Origin: Colias croceus
Lineage: Eukaryota > Arthropoda > Insecta > Lepidoptera > Pieridae
Length of the DNA stretch: 64,000 nt
Assembly (NCBI RefSeq): GCF_905220415.1
Contig: NC_059541.1
Coordinates: 5,034,501 to 5,098,500, forward strand
Direction of reading: 5' to 3'
Below the pieces are notes generated by a model that worked only from the letters and a program-made list of their open reading frames with translations, ran no database searches and had not been told where the DNA came from. Position numbers and translations under genes: made by a program. Below, piece by piece: positions 31,425-42,488 of this stretch (positions are counted from its first letter, which is position 1; every line of letters starts with the position of its first letter).

Positions 31425-32165
31425 TTAACCGACTTCAAAAAAAAGGAGGAGGTTATCAATTCGGCCGGTATATTTTTTTTTTTTTTTTTTTTTTTTTATG
31501 TATGTACACCGATTACTCCGAGGTTTCTGAACCGATTTACGTGATTCTTTTTTTGTTCGATGCGGGATGGTGTCGAATTGGTCCCATAAAAATTTTATTC
31601 GGCTAGGCCCAGTAGTTTTTATTTTATGAGCATTTTTGTCTGTACTCGATGACTTAATTGGAATGTAGCAAGTAACTTTGATTCACTTCCCGGTAACCGA
31701 TTGAGCTGAAATTTTGTATACGTATGTAAATTGGATAGCGATGAAACATTATCATGACATAGAGCTGATTTGATGATGGAATCGGAAGGTGGCCATAGGA
31801 ACTCAGTAATATATTGACTCAACTTTATCGAGTTTGGGCTCGTTTGATTCGTGTTGAAAATTACACTAAAAAGTATTAAATAAAATTAACTGCGTTAAAA
31901 ACAACCGACTTCAAAAACGGAAAAGTAAAAAATAAAAAAAAAGATTTGATATTATTAATTACTACATATTATTTAGATGTGCTATTTATTAAATAGGTTT
32001 GAAGTCGGTGCCAAACACTAAGCACTTAGTATTAAGCCCGTGCACCGACATCAAACCTATTTAATAAATAGCACATCTAAATAATATGTAGTAATTAATA
32101 ATATCAAATCTTTTTTTTTATTTTTTACTTTTCCGTTTTTGAAGTCGGTTGTTTTTAACGCAGTT
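31425..32165 (+). mobile_element. AACCGACTTC-type MITE ending in an inverted duplication
   Basis: The left end is TTAACCGACTTCAAAAAAAA followed by GGAGGAGGTTATCAATTCGG. The right end, at 32138-32160, is TTTTTGAAGTCGGTTGTTTT, inverted to the left. The core shares long stretches with 59355-59614 (TACACCGATTACTC, GAACCGATTTACGTGATTCT, GATGCGGGATGGTGTC). Between core and right end sits the palindrome 31877-32175. The unit has no coding capacity, and an oligo-T run at 31473-31497 is longer than in the other copy. The superfamily is not assigned, because target duplications are hidden by the repeated ends. Confidence 0.7.
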
Positions 32166-32175
32166 AATTTTATTT
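31877..32175. repeat. 299-bp palindrome at the MITE's right end
   Basis: Arms of about 134 bp (31877-32011 and 32042-32175) with a 30-bp loop. Each arm contains ACCGACTTCAAA near its outer edge and TTTGAAGTCGGT (or TTTGATGTCGGT) near its inner edge, so each arm is itself a small unit with inverted ends, and the two sit head to head. I see one base change (GAAGTCGG against GATGTCGG) and a one-base A-run difference. Confidence 0.9.
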
Positions 32176-33459
32176 ATACAAAACTTAATCTTCTCTACAA
32201 TATCTGTACAAAAATAATATGATGTAGGTAAATGGAATAATAAACATCTGCCTAGGAAAATTCATAGCTTTAAATATCATTTGAAAGTTTATATCTTTTC
32301 TTTGAAGTAGGTTTTTGTTTTGGATCTATTGCTATTTATTAATGTATTAACCCATTGAGCCCCGAGCGGCCCGATCGGACCACGACACAATAGATTTTCT
32401 ATTGTGTCTGTGATTCCGAGGGCTGCGAGTTATTAAAGTTTGAAAAAGATGTATATAAACCTATGATTTATCACTCTTTATGACTTATAATAAAGAAACG
32501 TACTAAAGAGTTTTGAAAATTTAAACAAAATATAAATGCTGATATTTATTTTATAACATCAATTAATTAAATTGATTTAAACCTGTGAACATGGGAAACA
32601 ATGAAACCGAATGTAAACGCTACCTACTACATAACGTGGCATAACTATTGTTATCAGATTCCCATAAACCGTTGGAATTAATTGTCAATGAGTTTGTGAA
32701 ACCATAACATAATGGAGGTATAACCGCCTCCACATCTTTGTGCCTACTACAGGTGCCATAGCGTTTTCCCATTCATACAATAGTTTCTCACGGTCATATT
32801 ACGTTTATGCTTTGTGAACCACCCCTTATTCGAATGCCTTTTAAGGTTGAGGGTGAATCTCACACAGGTAGGTGTACAACAGGTACAACAGGTTGACACT
32901 TGTTCCATAAGTAAGACAGACGATTTTCACCTGTTTTCCCAACTTGTTGTGTAGGTATATTATTCCGTGAAGTTTATTTCGGAATAAGGCAAACTTGTGT
33001 TGTCAGGTGTAAAGTTTGAGATCAAAATTTTTAGTACATTGTGATAAAATACGTTATGACCGTTGGTTATTTCGACGGTTAGTTTAGAAAAAAAATATTG
33101 AATATGATTATTCTTGTAACAGATTATTAAGATTTCATGAAATATACTGAAAATAAATTGTTATTATTACACACACATTTTATTATTATTAATATTAAAT
33201 ACTTATTAACCTTATAGATACAGTAAGTTTTTGTAACTCTACGTATTTTTTTTTATATATTTTTTTACAACTGTAGTAAATATCACAAATCAAGTTCGCT
33301 GCTAAAAAATCAACGTAATATGTAAAAGGCAATGGTTTGATTGATTTAATGTGTAATTAAATAAAAATCGCTCGATGGCAATAAATTTAGAAAGGAACTA
33401 AAAAAATGTATTTAGAATATTAAATAGATGTGGTTTTTATGCGTAAGTATAAGGAAGTC
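32176..33459. other. AT-rich intergenic DNA
   Basis: Near 32350-32440 ACCCATTGAGCCCCGAG and a GACACAATAGATTTTCTATT hairpin look like a degraded short inverted-repeat element. A short direct repeat (TACAACAGGTACAACAGG) is near 32875. No gene recognised. Confidence 0.35.
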
Positions 33460-33560
33460 CTTAACAATGGCGGAGGAAACGGAAGCAAATCGGGGCTCGC
33501 AGCGACCAATGCGCCTGCGCTGCCTAGTTTGTAGCGCAAGGACTGTCTAGCTGACCTCAA
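33460..33560 (+). promoter_or_regulatory. GC-rich patch with an NRF-1-type site and a short ORF
   Basis: TGCGCCTGCGC at 33510-33520 fits the NRF-1 consensus TGCGCMTGCGC, and a CCAAT box overlaps its left side. A 27-codon frame starts at ATG 33467 in a good context (AACAATGG) and stops at 33550. The patch is GC-rich in AT-rich DNA. A promoter or 5' leader is possible. No transcript evidence can be drawn from sequence. Confidence 0.25.
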
Positions 33561-35150
33561 AACTCTATAGCTATATAATTTGCATCAGTTTTCCTGGAAC
33601 ATCCTACTTATATATCTTTTTGTTATAAGAATAGACGCTATCATTTATAACTCATCGAAGAAGACAAGTTGATGGATTACTCTATTTTAATATATATACG
33701 ATTTGATAATTTATTCAAATATCGTTTTGACTTTGATGTCATTTAATTTATGTTGCGTCTTTTATAGTTGTATGTTTACAGAATAATTAAATGAGTATTA
33801 ACACTTCCATAAATTTTCTATTATACAGTTATTTACGGGCTTCTGGTATGTTGTTTTAATTACGTATAATCGGCGACGTCGACGTAATATGTACTTTTTA
33901 ATATTTGCTGACCATTTAATGGACGTTTTGTCATTTACGCCTCGTTCATATTAATAGAACAACATCGTAAATTATCCCACAAAAATATTCAGTGCGGACA
34001 ATATGTTTAATCTACCTGTTTACAACTTGATCATATTATATGCCATTTGTAATATTCACAAGTTTTCTGGTTAATAAGCACGTATAAAATTTAAACTTTT
34101 CATGTGAATAGAGTTCTGTTGATTGAACTATAATTTTTTATGTAGTATTAAAACAGCAATTACGTCGACTACGTACTTAAAATACTGTTAACGCTGGCCA
34201 AATTATGATCTAATTTGAACCATTATGATTTCCATTTATCATAATTTTAATTAAATTGCGAACACCATGATGCGGAAGTCATGAACTCAATCGTGATTGT
34301 GGTAAATAAAATAGAATGATTCGCACGGAACAATGGGTTGGGTTATCGAACTGTAGTACCATTTCGGTGAAGGTCCCAGGGTCCGAGGTCGAAGCTAGAT
34401 TTATATCTGTCCATTTATTTTTATTCTAGTTTTATAAATTCCATTTGGAGTCTTGTTATGTTTTTGCTAAAGCTTTACAGCTCCATTTCATATTACTTAA
34501 TAAATTTTAATTGAAATATGTTTATAGTTTTCAGGTATTTGCCAAAAAACCAGCGCGTTTTTTTCTGTTAAGCAATATTACACAATGTGTAACGATTCGG
34601 TATTTATAGAAACCAAGCGCAGAAACCGTTATTAATAAATTAACTTTTCTCATGCAGCATTTACTACATAATTACGAATAATATAATTTTATATCAAAAC
34701 GAGAAATTGTTAAAAATAACACCTTTTGGCTTGTAAGCTTCTCGTGAATTCGACTTAAAAAACTCAATTGCCATGACGATAATCTTAGCGTGAAGTGTAA
34801 AAAATTTTATTGCTCATGTCTGCAATTTGAGTCATAAATAAAAAAGTACATTTAAAATTATAGGTATACAATTTCGGTTTTTTTTTACATTTATTGATTT
34901 ATAGAGACTATAAATAATGATCTCATTAATTGATATATAAATCAGTAATCAAGTCATTACATACAAATACATATGTTTTAAAAAATTCGCTAGTAAAACG
35001 TTTTTATTTTGTATTTACATTCAAAACTGTGTGTATAGTCATTTCACATTTGTGAATACAGCATTATAAATTTATTTTGATAGATATAAAATCAAAAGCG
35101 ACATCTAGCACAAACATCCAAAGAATAATAATGTCTTACACACAAATAAA
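33561..35150. other. AT-rich intergenic DNA
   Basis: No gene or recognised repeat. Confidence 0.4.
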
Positions 35151-35420
35151 ACTGTAATGTTGAACGATGAATGTGAACGTGAACATAGACGCACACATAC
35201 GACATTGACATAGAAAAACGAACATTATACACACACCAACGAAGCGTTACAGCCTCTTACGTGAAGAACGTAAGCGACTGCGGAACTCAAGATGGCTGAC
35301 ATTGGCAATGGTCGTTGACCCAGCGCGCGCAGCCTTCAAAGCTTAGATCTAACATTAGAGAGGTTGTTATTTTTCGACCACTTTTGTTGCTTTTCGTGAC
35401 GGTATATATCTTTGGACTCG
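35151..35420. promoter_or_regulatory. Possible regulatory patch
   Basis: A stretch of higher complexity and CpG content. CAAGATGGCTGACATTGG at about 35288-35305 contains the AAGATGGC core recognised by YY1/Pleiohomeotic-type factors in animals, and CAGCGCGCGCAGCC follows near 35321. No associated exon is visible. The call rests on motif and composition only. Confidence 0.2.
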
Positions 35421-35545
35421 ATTCACAGCTTGATAATAATAGTTATAAGAATAATTTTTAAGTTATCTATTATTAAGCACATTATATGGATTTTTTCTTA
35501 AATAGGTATCTAATGAATGTTTACCATGCTTTAAATTTATTAATT

Positions 35546-35782
35546 TGACGACGCGGTTGGCGCAGTGGTAAAGTAACTGCCTACTGAGCCGACGGTCCCG
35601 GGTTCGATCCCCGGTCAGAGCAAATATTTGTGTGATGAACTCAATTATTTGTTCTTGGGTCTGGGTGTTATTATCTATATATGTATTTATTAAATATTAT
35701 ATTTATCGTCGCCTAGTACCCACAACACAAGCCTTAATTGAGCTTACTGTGGGACTAGGTCGATTTGTGTAATAATGTCCTA
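35546..35782 (+). mobile_element. tRNA-derived SINE (5' part, tail interrupted)
   Basis: An RNA polymerase III promoter is readable: A box TGGCGCAGTGG at 35558-35568 and B box GGTTCGATCCC at 35601-35611, spaced as in tRNA genes, inside a tRNA-like head (GACGCGGTTGGCGCAGTGG to CCCGGTCAGAGCA). A tRNA-unrelated body follows (GTTCTTGGGTCTGGGTGTTA, GTGGGACTAGGTCGATTTGT). SINEs encode no protein and borrow LINE enzymes. The body ends ATAATGTCCTA at 35782, where the inverted-repeat element begins. The AT-rich SINE tail resumes at 37524. It is not a functional tRNA gene: the head lacks a proper acceptor stem. Confidence 0.85.
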
Positions 35783-37523
35783 GGGTCATTGCGCCTGTTC
35801 GCGTCCACCTGCCTATTCGCGTCCATTTTGCGGATAACTTTTAGAAAATTCACGAAAATAAGTATACTTTATGTAAAATTGTTATAAGAAAAATTTCCGA
35901 TAATACCTCAATGTATAAGAGACATGCACACTTATTCAAAATATGCCTGCGCACCGCCTATCCTATTAAAAAAAAATATTTAATTTTGGCTATTAAACGA
36001 GAGAGCTAAAACGCGCGGGATTTTGAAAAAATAAATAGTGCGCAGCGTCGCGTTTGACGGTAAGTATCTTATTGTTAAATGTGAATTTTTGAATATGTAA
36101 CTGTTTCTTTACTTTGCTAACAAAACATGGAATATTATGGATTATAAATCAGCTTATTTCTTTTACAATTAATAGCTAAAATAAGGTGGACGCGAATTAC
36201 TACACCGAATTTGTACAACTTCCATTTTGCGTCCACGGTGGGCGCAAACTATACCTATAGTGCATAACAATAGAACATATTGCGTCCACATTGTTTTTCA
36301 TTACGTAGCAATGAATTGTTTGTTAAAATATGTAAATTATAATAGATTGTAAATTTTTTACTAAGACCACAAGTTGATAATTTAAATTTTCATTCAAATT
36401 AGCAAATTTTTATGCTATTTTTTCATTTTAAAATGGGTATTCCAAGAATGAGACTAGTATCTTTGAGAATGAGAGTCAATAAGTTTGTGGTTAAGAAAAT
36501 AATATAAACAAAAAAGAAATTTAATTCATTAGATACTAAAAAATAGGGTAGAGGTGTAGGTAATCTTAATAGAACTGATTATTATTTATTTACATAACGT
36601 AACGTTGTTTTTTGTTACTTTTTAGTTCTATTTATGATGAAAAGATAAATATAAATAAGTTTTTCCAGTTTCCTTACAGTGTATTATATTTATAATAATG
36701 TTGAGTTTAGGGTTCCGAACCTCAAAAGGAAAAACCGGAATCCTTGTAGGATCACTTTGATATCCGTCCGTCTGTATGTCCGTCTGCCGGTCTGTCTTTC
36801 TGTCAAGACGCTTTTTCTCAGTAACGCGTTCAGGTATAAAGCTGAAATTTATATTGAATACTCAAGTCTACGGTCCCTTGAAGCAGTGAAAAAATCAAAC
36901 TTATAAGCCAAAGAATTCAAAAGATACAGCCGTTTATGCTGCAAATTTTCGCAAATTTCGACATTCGCAAGGGAATCAAAACCTACAGGGTACTTTACAT
37001 GAACACAGACACTTGAAGTTTGGTACGAAGCAACGTCTTATAGCACGAATAAGGGAGATATTGAAAAAATAATCATTTACAGTTAAAACATATGAAAAAA
37101 AAACAGGTTAATACGGAACCCTCGTTGTGCGAGTTCCACTCGAATTTGGCCGGTTTTTATTAAATAACTATATTCGTAAATAAATAATTTATTAAAATCT
37201 AATTTTTATTTGCATTAATCTGATAAAATATCACCCAAAACACTCTTAATTCTTTTTCTAAGCTGGTGGACGCGAACTGGTCCACGGGTGGACGCAAACT
37301 GGAATTTTTGGACGCGAACTGGGTAAAACGCCTAATTCTGCTATTTATCTAGATAAATAAAAACCACATGATATTTCCAACACAATTGAAAGTAAATCTT
37401 ATAATAGACTATGTAATGAACACGTTACATAAATTTTGCGTTGAAATTTGTTCTGGAACATTTTTTTTTTCTCCTTCAAACTTTCCAACTGCACTAAGTG
37501 GACGCGAACTGGCGCAATTACCC
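35783..37523. mobile_element. 1741-bp TA-inserted element with iterated GTGGACGCGAAC motif
   Basis: The ends are inverted repeats of 26 bp with two mismatches: GGGTCATTGCGCCTGTTCGC at the left against GGGTAATTGCGCCAGTTCGC at the right read inverted. TA flanks both sides (35781-35782 and 37524-37525), as expected for Tc1/mariner-type insertion. About ten copies of the core TTCGCGTCCAC or its complement are scattered inside, clustered toward the two ends, with some TTGCGTCCAC variants. There is no transposase frame, so it is non-autonomous or decayed. A 450-bp unrelated repeat is nested at 36708-37158. The insertion splits the tail of the SINE. Confidence 0.75.
36708..37158 (+). mobile_element. 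Nested dispersed repeat (AGGGTTCCG type)
   Basis: It starts AGGGTTCCGAACCTCAAAAG. A pyrimidine-purine run (CCGTCCGTCTGTATGTCCGT) follows, and near 37113-37122 it contains CGGAACCCT, the inverse of its start. It closes with a short dyad and ATTTGGCCGGTTTTTA. The style matches a family often seen in Lepidoptera, but I cannot name it with certainty. The frame 36679-36906 crosses it and is not a gene. Its base composition differs from the surrounding element, and the GTGGACGCGAAC motifs are absent inside it, so it came later. Confidence 0.55.
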
Positions 37524-37560
37524 TATAATATTTATATTTATTTATTTATAAATTATACTA
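37524..37560 (+). mobile_element. SINE 3' tail, continued after the insertion
   Basis: TATAATATTTATATTTATTT follows the right end of the TA element. Joined in order to 35782 it would continue ...ATGTCC-TA-TAATATTTAT, the A/T-rich kind of tail that tRNA-derived SINEs of this type carry. This supports both boundaries. Confidence 0.6.
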
Positions 37561-37990
37561 CATCCCAAATTTTTTTCATAGTCTGCGATCTACGAACTGT
37601 TTTGCATCTTTATAAATTTAAATATAGGTAGGTATTATATTATATCATATTATACTAAATTAAAGAGAAACTAAATAATAATCACATAGGCTTATTCTAT
37701 TGTAATACGAGAATGCAAAAGTAATAAATATTATATACCTATTGAAATGAAATTTGTTTCTAACGAGCGAAAATCATAGAATAGAATAGGTACCTAATGC
37801 TTTTCTAACATTTATAAATATTGAAAACAAAATAGCGATAACCGTGTATTCATGCTGACATTAAAGTACCTACCTAAGTTAAATGTCATAACATAATATT
37901 TAATGTGTCATACAGTAAATGTCTTATTGTAATGCAAATTTTATTTACTAGCGTTCATAATAATTATATTGGATGTTTATGCGTCCGCAG
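37561..37990. other. AT-rich intergenic DNA
   Basis: Nothing recognised. Confidence 0.4.
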
Positions 37991-38215
37991 ATTATCTATC
38001 GTATTAATTGAATCGCGTAATCCGAGCGCTGGTAATGAAATATTTCCGTGGTGCCCTCTCGCGGCGGCGCGCGACAACCGCGGAATGTAGCGCAAGCTAA
38101 CGGTGCGCGCGCCGCGAAAAAACTCAAGTTCACTATCACGGAAGATTGCGCGCGGCCATTACAGCGCGGTTACGTCGCCCGTCGGATAGCTATTATGCGA
38201 ATACCGCGTAACTAA
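37991..38215. promoter_or_regulatory. CpG-rich islet, possible promoter or enhancer
   Basis: The most CpG-dense stretch in the window outside transposons (CTCGCGGCGGCGCGCGACAA, GGTGCGCGCGCCGCG, GATTGCGCGCGGCC). It has TAATCC and TAATGA-type homeodomain-like sites near 38020-38040. No convincing exon: the frame 37905-38090 reads into it but lacks a family signature. Regulatory function is inference from composition and motifs. Confidence 0.35.
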
Positions 38216-40364
38216 GTTACATAAGATGCAGTCATCGTTTTCAATATATTTGCCGTTTTTATGAAATTCGTCTCGGTTAAGGTCATTTGTTTCATGGTCT
38301 TGGGGAGATCTGTAAAGATATGGTATTTCATGTACAAATTATTTAAATTAGGAGTAACGCGTCGATACGTTTGAATTTGTTGTAACAATATCTATGATAT
38401 GGTAATTGTTTCAATGTTTTAGACCTTTTTTTAATCAAAAAATACACATTTTATATATGTAACTGCAATTTGATACGAAACGGTATATGTGTCAGTATCA
38501 ATCTAACCGAAATATTATCGTATTTTAATGCATTAAAAATCATAGCAATAAAAAATACATAAAATGTCTTCCACGAATGCAAGTCGATGGCATGAATATA
38601 AAATTATAAATATGGGACACGTAGACACGTTCTTGACACTGCAGACAGTAACTTTTGATGAGCTATATTATCAACAAATATCTTCTATCACTGTTATGTC
38701 GTGGGAAACACATTGTGTATTATCCATCATATCGTGGGTACGCGACTTTGCTTCTTAAAATGTTAATTGCCAACTTTGTATCAATTTATTTTTTTACATT
38801 CGTGCGAACTCTGCCTATTTAGTAGTCCGCGTGTGTAATTACATGATTCTCTTAAGAATTTACGTGGCAAATTGCACCGTAATGTTGTATAATGGTAAGT
38901 GGTTATTTTACATGTGAAATAGTTTCACGAGGTGATAAATTTTATTTTTTTAATCTAGGCGTAGGCTACGCATAATTAATTGTAGTGTAGCGAAAAGTCC
39001 ACTGATATAGATTTGTTCCATACAGTTTATACGAGGATAGAATTAAGTATTTTTTTAATTTATTAGTTTAAATATAAAATATAGCATTTCAATGCCATAA
39101 AACTAAAAAAAAAAACTTTAAACAGTAGAATGTAATAGACAAATGTGACCTAAAATCTATGCTACGCTAAGAATCGCTCAATGCTCAACTCTGGTTTTCT
39201 GTGAGATAGGAATTATAACAGCTTTAACAACAAGGAAGTTATTTCCATGTTTAAAAATACTATAAAACACCCTGTCAGTTATTCAAATACATTCAAAAAT
39301 CCTTGAAACAAACGAGTACGCCAGATTCTTATTAGTCTCAAAATAATAGACTTTCTTTTTTGATGACGTCCAATAATTCAATGTCGTTTCGGCACTGTAA
39401 CAAATAGCTACCTGCAATATCACCTGTCATTTCCCTAAGATAATATCACAGCAATCAGTGCTTTCCGGAAAAAAATAATAACCATAATGTATTCATCATC
39501 TTCATCCGATGCGTTTCATTTTTTTGGATCAAACGTGAAACTGATGTGCTCATTTTAATTAAAAGGATAATATAAATATACCTAAGTATATTTATGTGAA
39601 TTAGGTTATGAAGACATTGGTATGCATAGGTACAAATGTATTAAATAAAAAGACATGAATTTCATAAAAGTTCACAAACTTGAGCTTTTGAGAAATGTTT
39701 CGTTTAATATTTTTACTTTTTATACAATTAGTAATGCTAGAGTAATAAGTTTAATCATTTAGGTAATGGATGTATATTTTGCAGATAATAAATCCTTTAC
39801 AATTGATATTGAGTACTATAAGTCTCCAGTTCATTTTCATTTGCATCCCGAGGACCAGTCGGCAAAAAGCTTCATTTATGAAAATCACAACTTTGACAAA
39901 TCTAATTTATAAAACGTTATAGTTTTCAAAGCCAAATAGCAGCTGACTGTCAGTGAAATGCTAAAGCCATAATTTAGGTGGCTATTATCTATATTGATTC
40001 ATTTTGTTTGAGGGTAGCTGCGGGCAAGGGATGCTAATAAGGTGATCTGTACACAGTTTTGCACCTTGTGCTATCAAATCTTTTTCCTTGAACGAAAAAA
40101 CTATACGAACAGGTGGAGTTTTCTCTTTTATTTTGGTATGATGTATGACTCTTTAATAATGCTATAGAAGAAAACATTAGCTCGTTAAAAATAATTAGCT
40201 GACAATTTTTACCTGTATTTGATGAGGTTCTATAAAAACAATGAATGATATGTTCCAGCCTTAGTTTGTATATTTTTATACTTTTTAATTATACAATTAT
40301 GAAATGTTTTTATATAGGTATTTGTCTCATATCATGTGTTAATACTAGGTATGTACTAATAAAT
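38216..40364. other. AT-rich intergenic DNA
   Basis: No gene recognised. The frame 38564-38758 has no family signature. Confidence 0.4.
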
Positions 40365-40440
40365 AAATAAAACAATGATTATACGATAAATACTTTATTG
40401 TAATAAAATAAATAAAATAAAAAAACTATAATACTAATTC
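40365..40440 (-). other. Possible 3' end of a minus-strand transcript or retroelement
   Basis: On the minus strand CAATAAAGTATTTATCG is followed within about 30 bases by TTTATTTATTTATTAG. That fits either a polyadenylation site or a LINE tail. No upstream coding region is convincing. Confidence 0.25.
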
Positions 40441-40885
40441 TAAAATGATTCTGTACGGAAAGAGCTAATAATAAAATAAAAAGGTGTATTTTCTGCAATA
40501 GAGCTCGATCAGTACAAAAGAGTTCAACGTCAGACACGTGTATAAGCTAATTTAAATATTATACAACTTCAAGCATGCAGTAAAGGCTAAAGTTGACTTG
40601 TTTTTCAATATTAACGTTATACAATTCTGTTTTTATACTGTGATTATATTTCAATAATTTATATGCGACAAAATGTATCTAATTCGCAAACAGAGTAGAA
40701 AGTACATATCCCGTGTTTAATAATAATAATCACAGATAATTTCACATGCTTTTATGAAGGAAATGCACATAGTATAAGTTCATAAAACAATCTCAAGTCT
40801 AGTGATCTATGGGAAGTGCATCTGCTGGTAGGAAACGCGTCCATTGTATCTAAGTTATTGACGCACCTGCGGCTGACTCCCACGA
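40441..40885. other. AT-rich intergenic DNA
   Basis: No gene recognised. The minus-strand frame 40752-41024 that starts to its right is discussed with the tandem duplication. Confidence 0.35.
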
Positions 40886-40919
40886 TAGTTGTACTTCGCT
40901 CTGTGCACTGTGTAGTCTG

Positions 40920-41072
40920 TACTGTGTATAGTGTAACTTCTATATGGGGCACTTCCCTTAATAATGTCTTCACTTGTTCGATATGTATCAATGCTTTGTA
41001 AAGAACAACCTCAATATAGGGCACTTCCTATATAATATCATAGACTACACTTGTTTGATACGTATCAATAGG
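40920..41072. repeat. Diverged tandem duplication, two units of about 75 bp
   Basis: Both units carry (C/T)TATA(T/G)GGGCACTTCC and then CACTTGTT(C/T)GATA(T/C)GTATCAAT. They differ by substitutions and by indels that are not multiples of three. The overlapping minus-strand frame (40752-41024) is therefore unlikely to be a protein gene. Confidence 0.65.
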
Positions 41073-42488
41073 TGGTCACGAAAGACCATATCCGATATAT
41101 TTATGCTGATTATTTTTTTTAAAGAAATGATTGTACAATATAGATGAAAACAATAGATAGCGTTATTCATTTTAAGATTTAATTATTTTATAAATAGTTC
41201 AATTTAAACAAGAAATACAAAAATAATTATCATGCAACATGTAACACAGTTATAGAGCTTAAAATTATATGCACAACCTAATCATAGATAATAATTACCA
41301 TAGAATATTAACCTTATTTAGAAAACAACCCCAAGTTCCCACGAATTAAATCAAATTCATGCTTTCACTTCCCAAAAAAACGTAATTCCCATGAATTTTT
41401 TGCGTTTGATTAAGTACAAAAAATCCCTTTCGATTTCCGTCCAGGCGCAGGCGCCATCTGCCTTTATTCTTGTCATGTGTTCCTTTGGTTCAGTTTTTTT
41501 CAATTTGCCCGGATTTCACCGGAAACCGCTAGTCTATGGATTAAATATAAAAAGCGTATTGTTCTTTGAATTAATTTATTATATTGCCTATGCGTGTAAA
41601 ACAACAAAGTGTTGACCAATTTTATGAAATAATCAAGTAGGTATGCAACTTTTTAATGAGTAAAATATGTGTATTTTAAATACATTTTTACTTCCTGTAA
41701 CACAACACTCTAAACGTCTTGAAAATATTTATCAGTATATGCCGCTATCTATTATATAATAGATAACTGGCCTAATAAACGAGTAAAGGTATTATTTAAC
41801 TGACTACTACAACATAAAAATAACGGACAATAGATCAATACAGTTTAGCCGTAAAGATAAAATATTTAATCCTTAAACTGTTTTACTTTGCCTTTATTCT
41901 CATTGTTATCGGTTATTTTCCAATTTTGGAGATAGTTTTATGTAACAGAAACCTTCAATATGCGTTTTGCGTCAACATTTTTGTTTAAATGCCGACAAAG
42001 GGGCGTAACTTTCTTTGTGCAAAGCCTTTGAGAAAGAATTGTTTAGATAAGGGAGAATGGGATCATTCAGATTTAGTGCATAGAAAGTAAGCATTATTAT
42101 GTTACTCCTTATGTTTTGGATTATAATAAGGTCCAATAAAGGTAAACAGTCTTAAAATTACCGTTGTATTATCTAGGGTTCATCTCTTATCTTCGTGACT
42201 TCTATTTGAACATATCCCAGTTAATTTACCGTTATAAATAAAGGATTACATAAAAGAGGCCGAAAATAAATCAATTGTTGGTTTATTATTTAGCTAATTG
42301 TATGAATAAAATGTACCTACACTACCACTGGGAAATCCTATACAAATTATTAGTTCTAATTAATTTTGCAAGACCATTCGTGCATACATCCACAATAGCT
42401 ACGAATGTTTATCGGCAATCTGAATCATTAAACTTTTTTTTATATTTCCCAAATAATATATTATTAAAAATATATACTTTGTCTTTGT
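41073..42488. other. AT-rich intergenic DNA
   Basis: A less AT-rich patch at about 41430-41540 contains GGCGCAGGCGCCATCTGCC. No gene recognised. The frames 41391-41615 and 42275-42496 have no family signature. Confidence 0.4.

Noticed and set aside
35546..35620. A functional tRNA gene
   Set aside because: A and B boxes are present, but the head has no matching acceptor stem and runs into a SINE body, so it is a tRNA-derived SINE.
40752..41024. Minus-strand protein gene with an internal EVP-IEV repeat
   Set aside because: The repeat is a DNA-level tandem duplication with indels that are not multiples of three, so coding constraint is unlikely.
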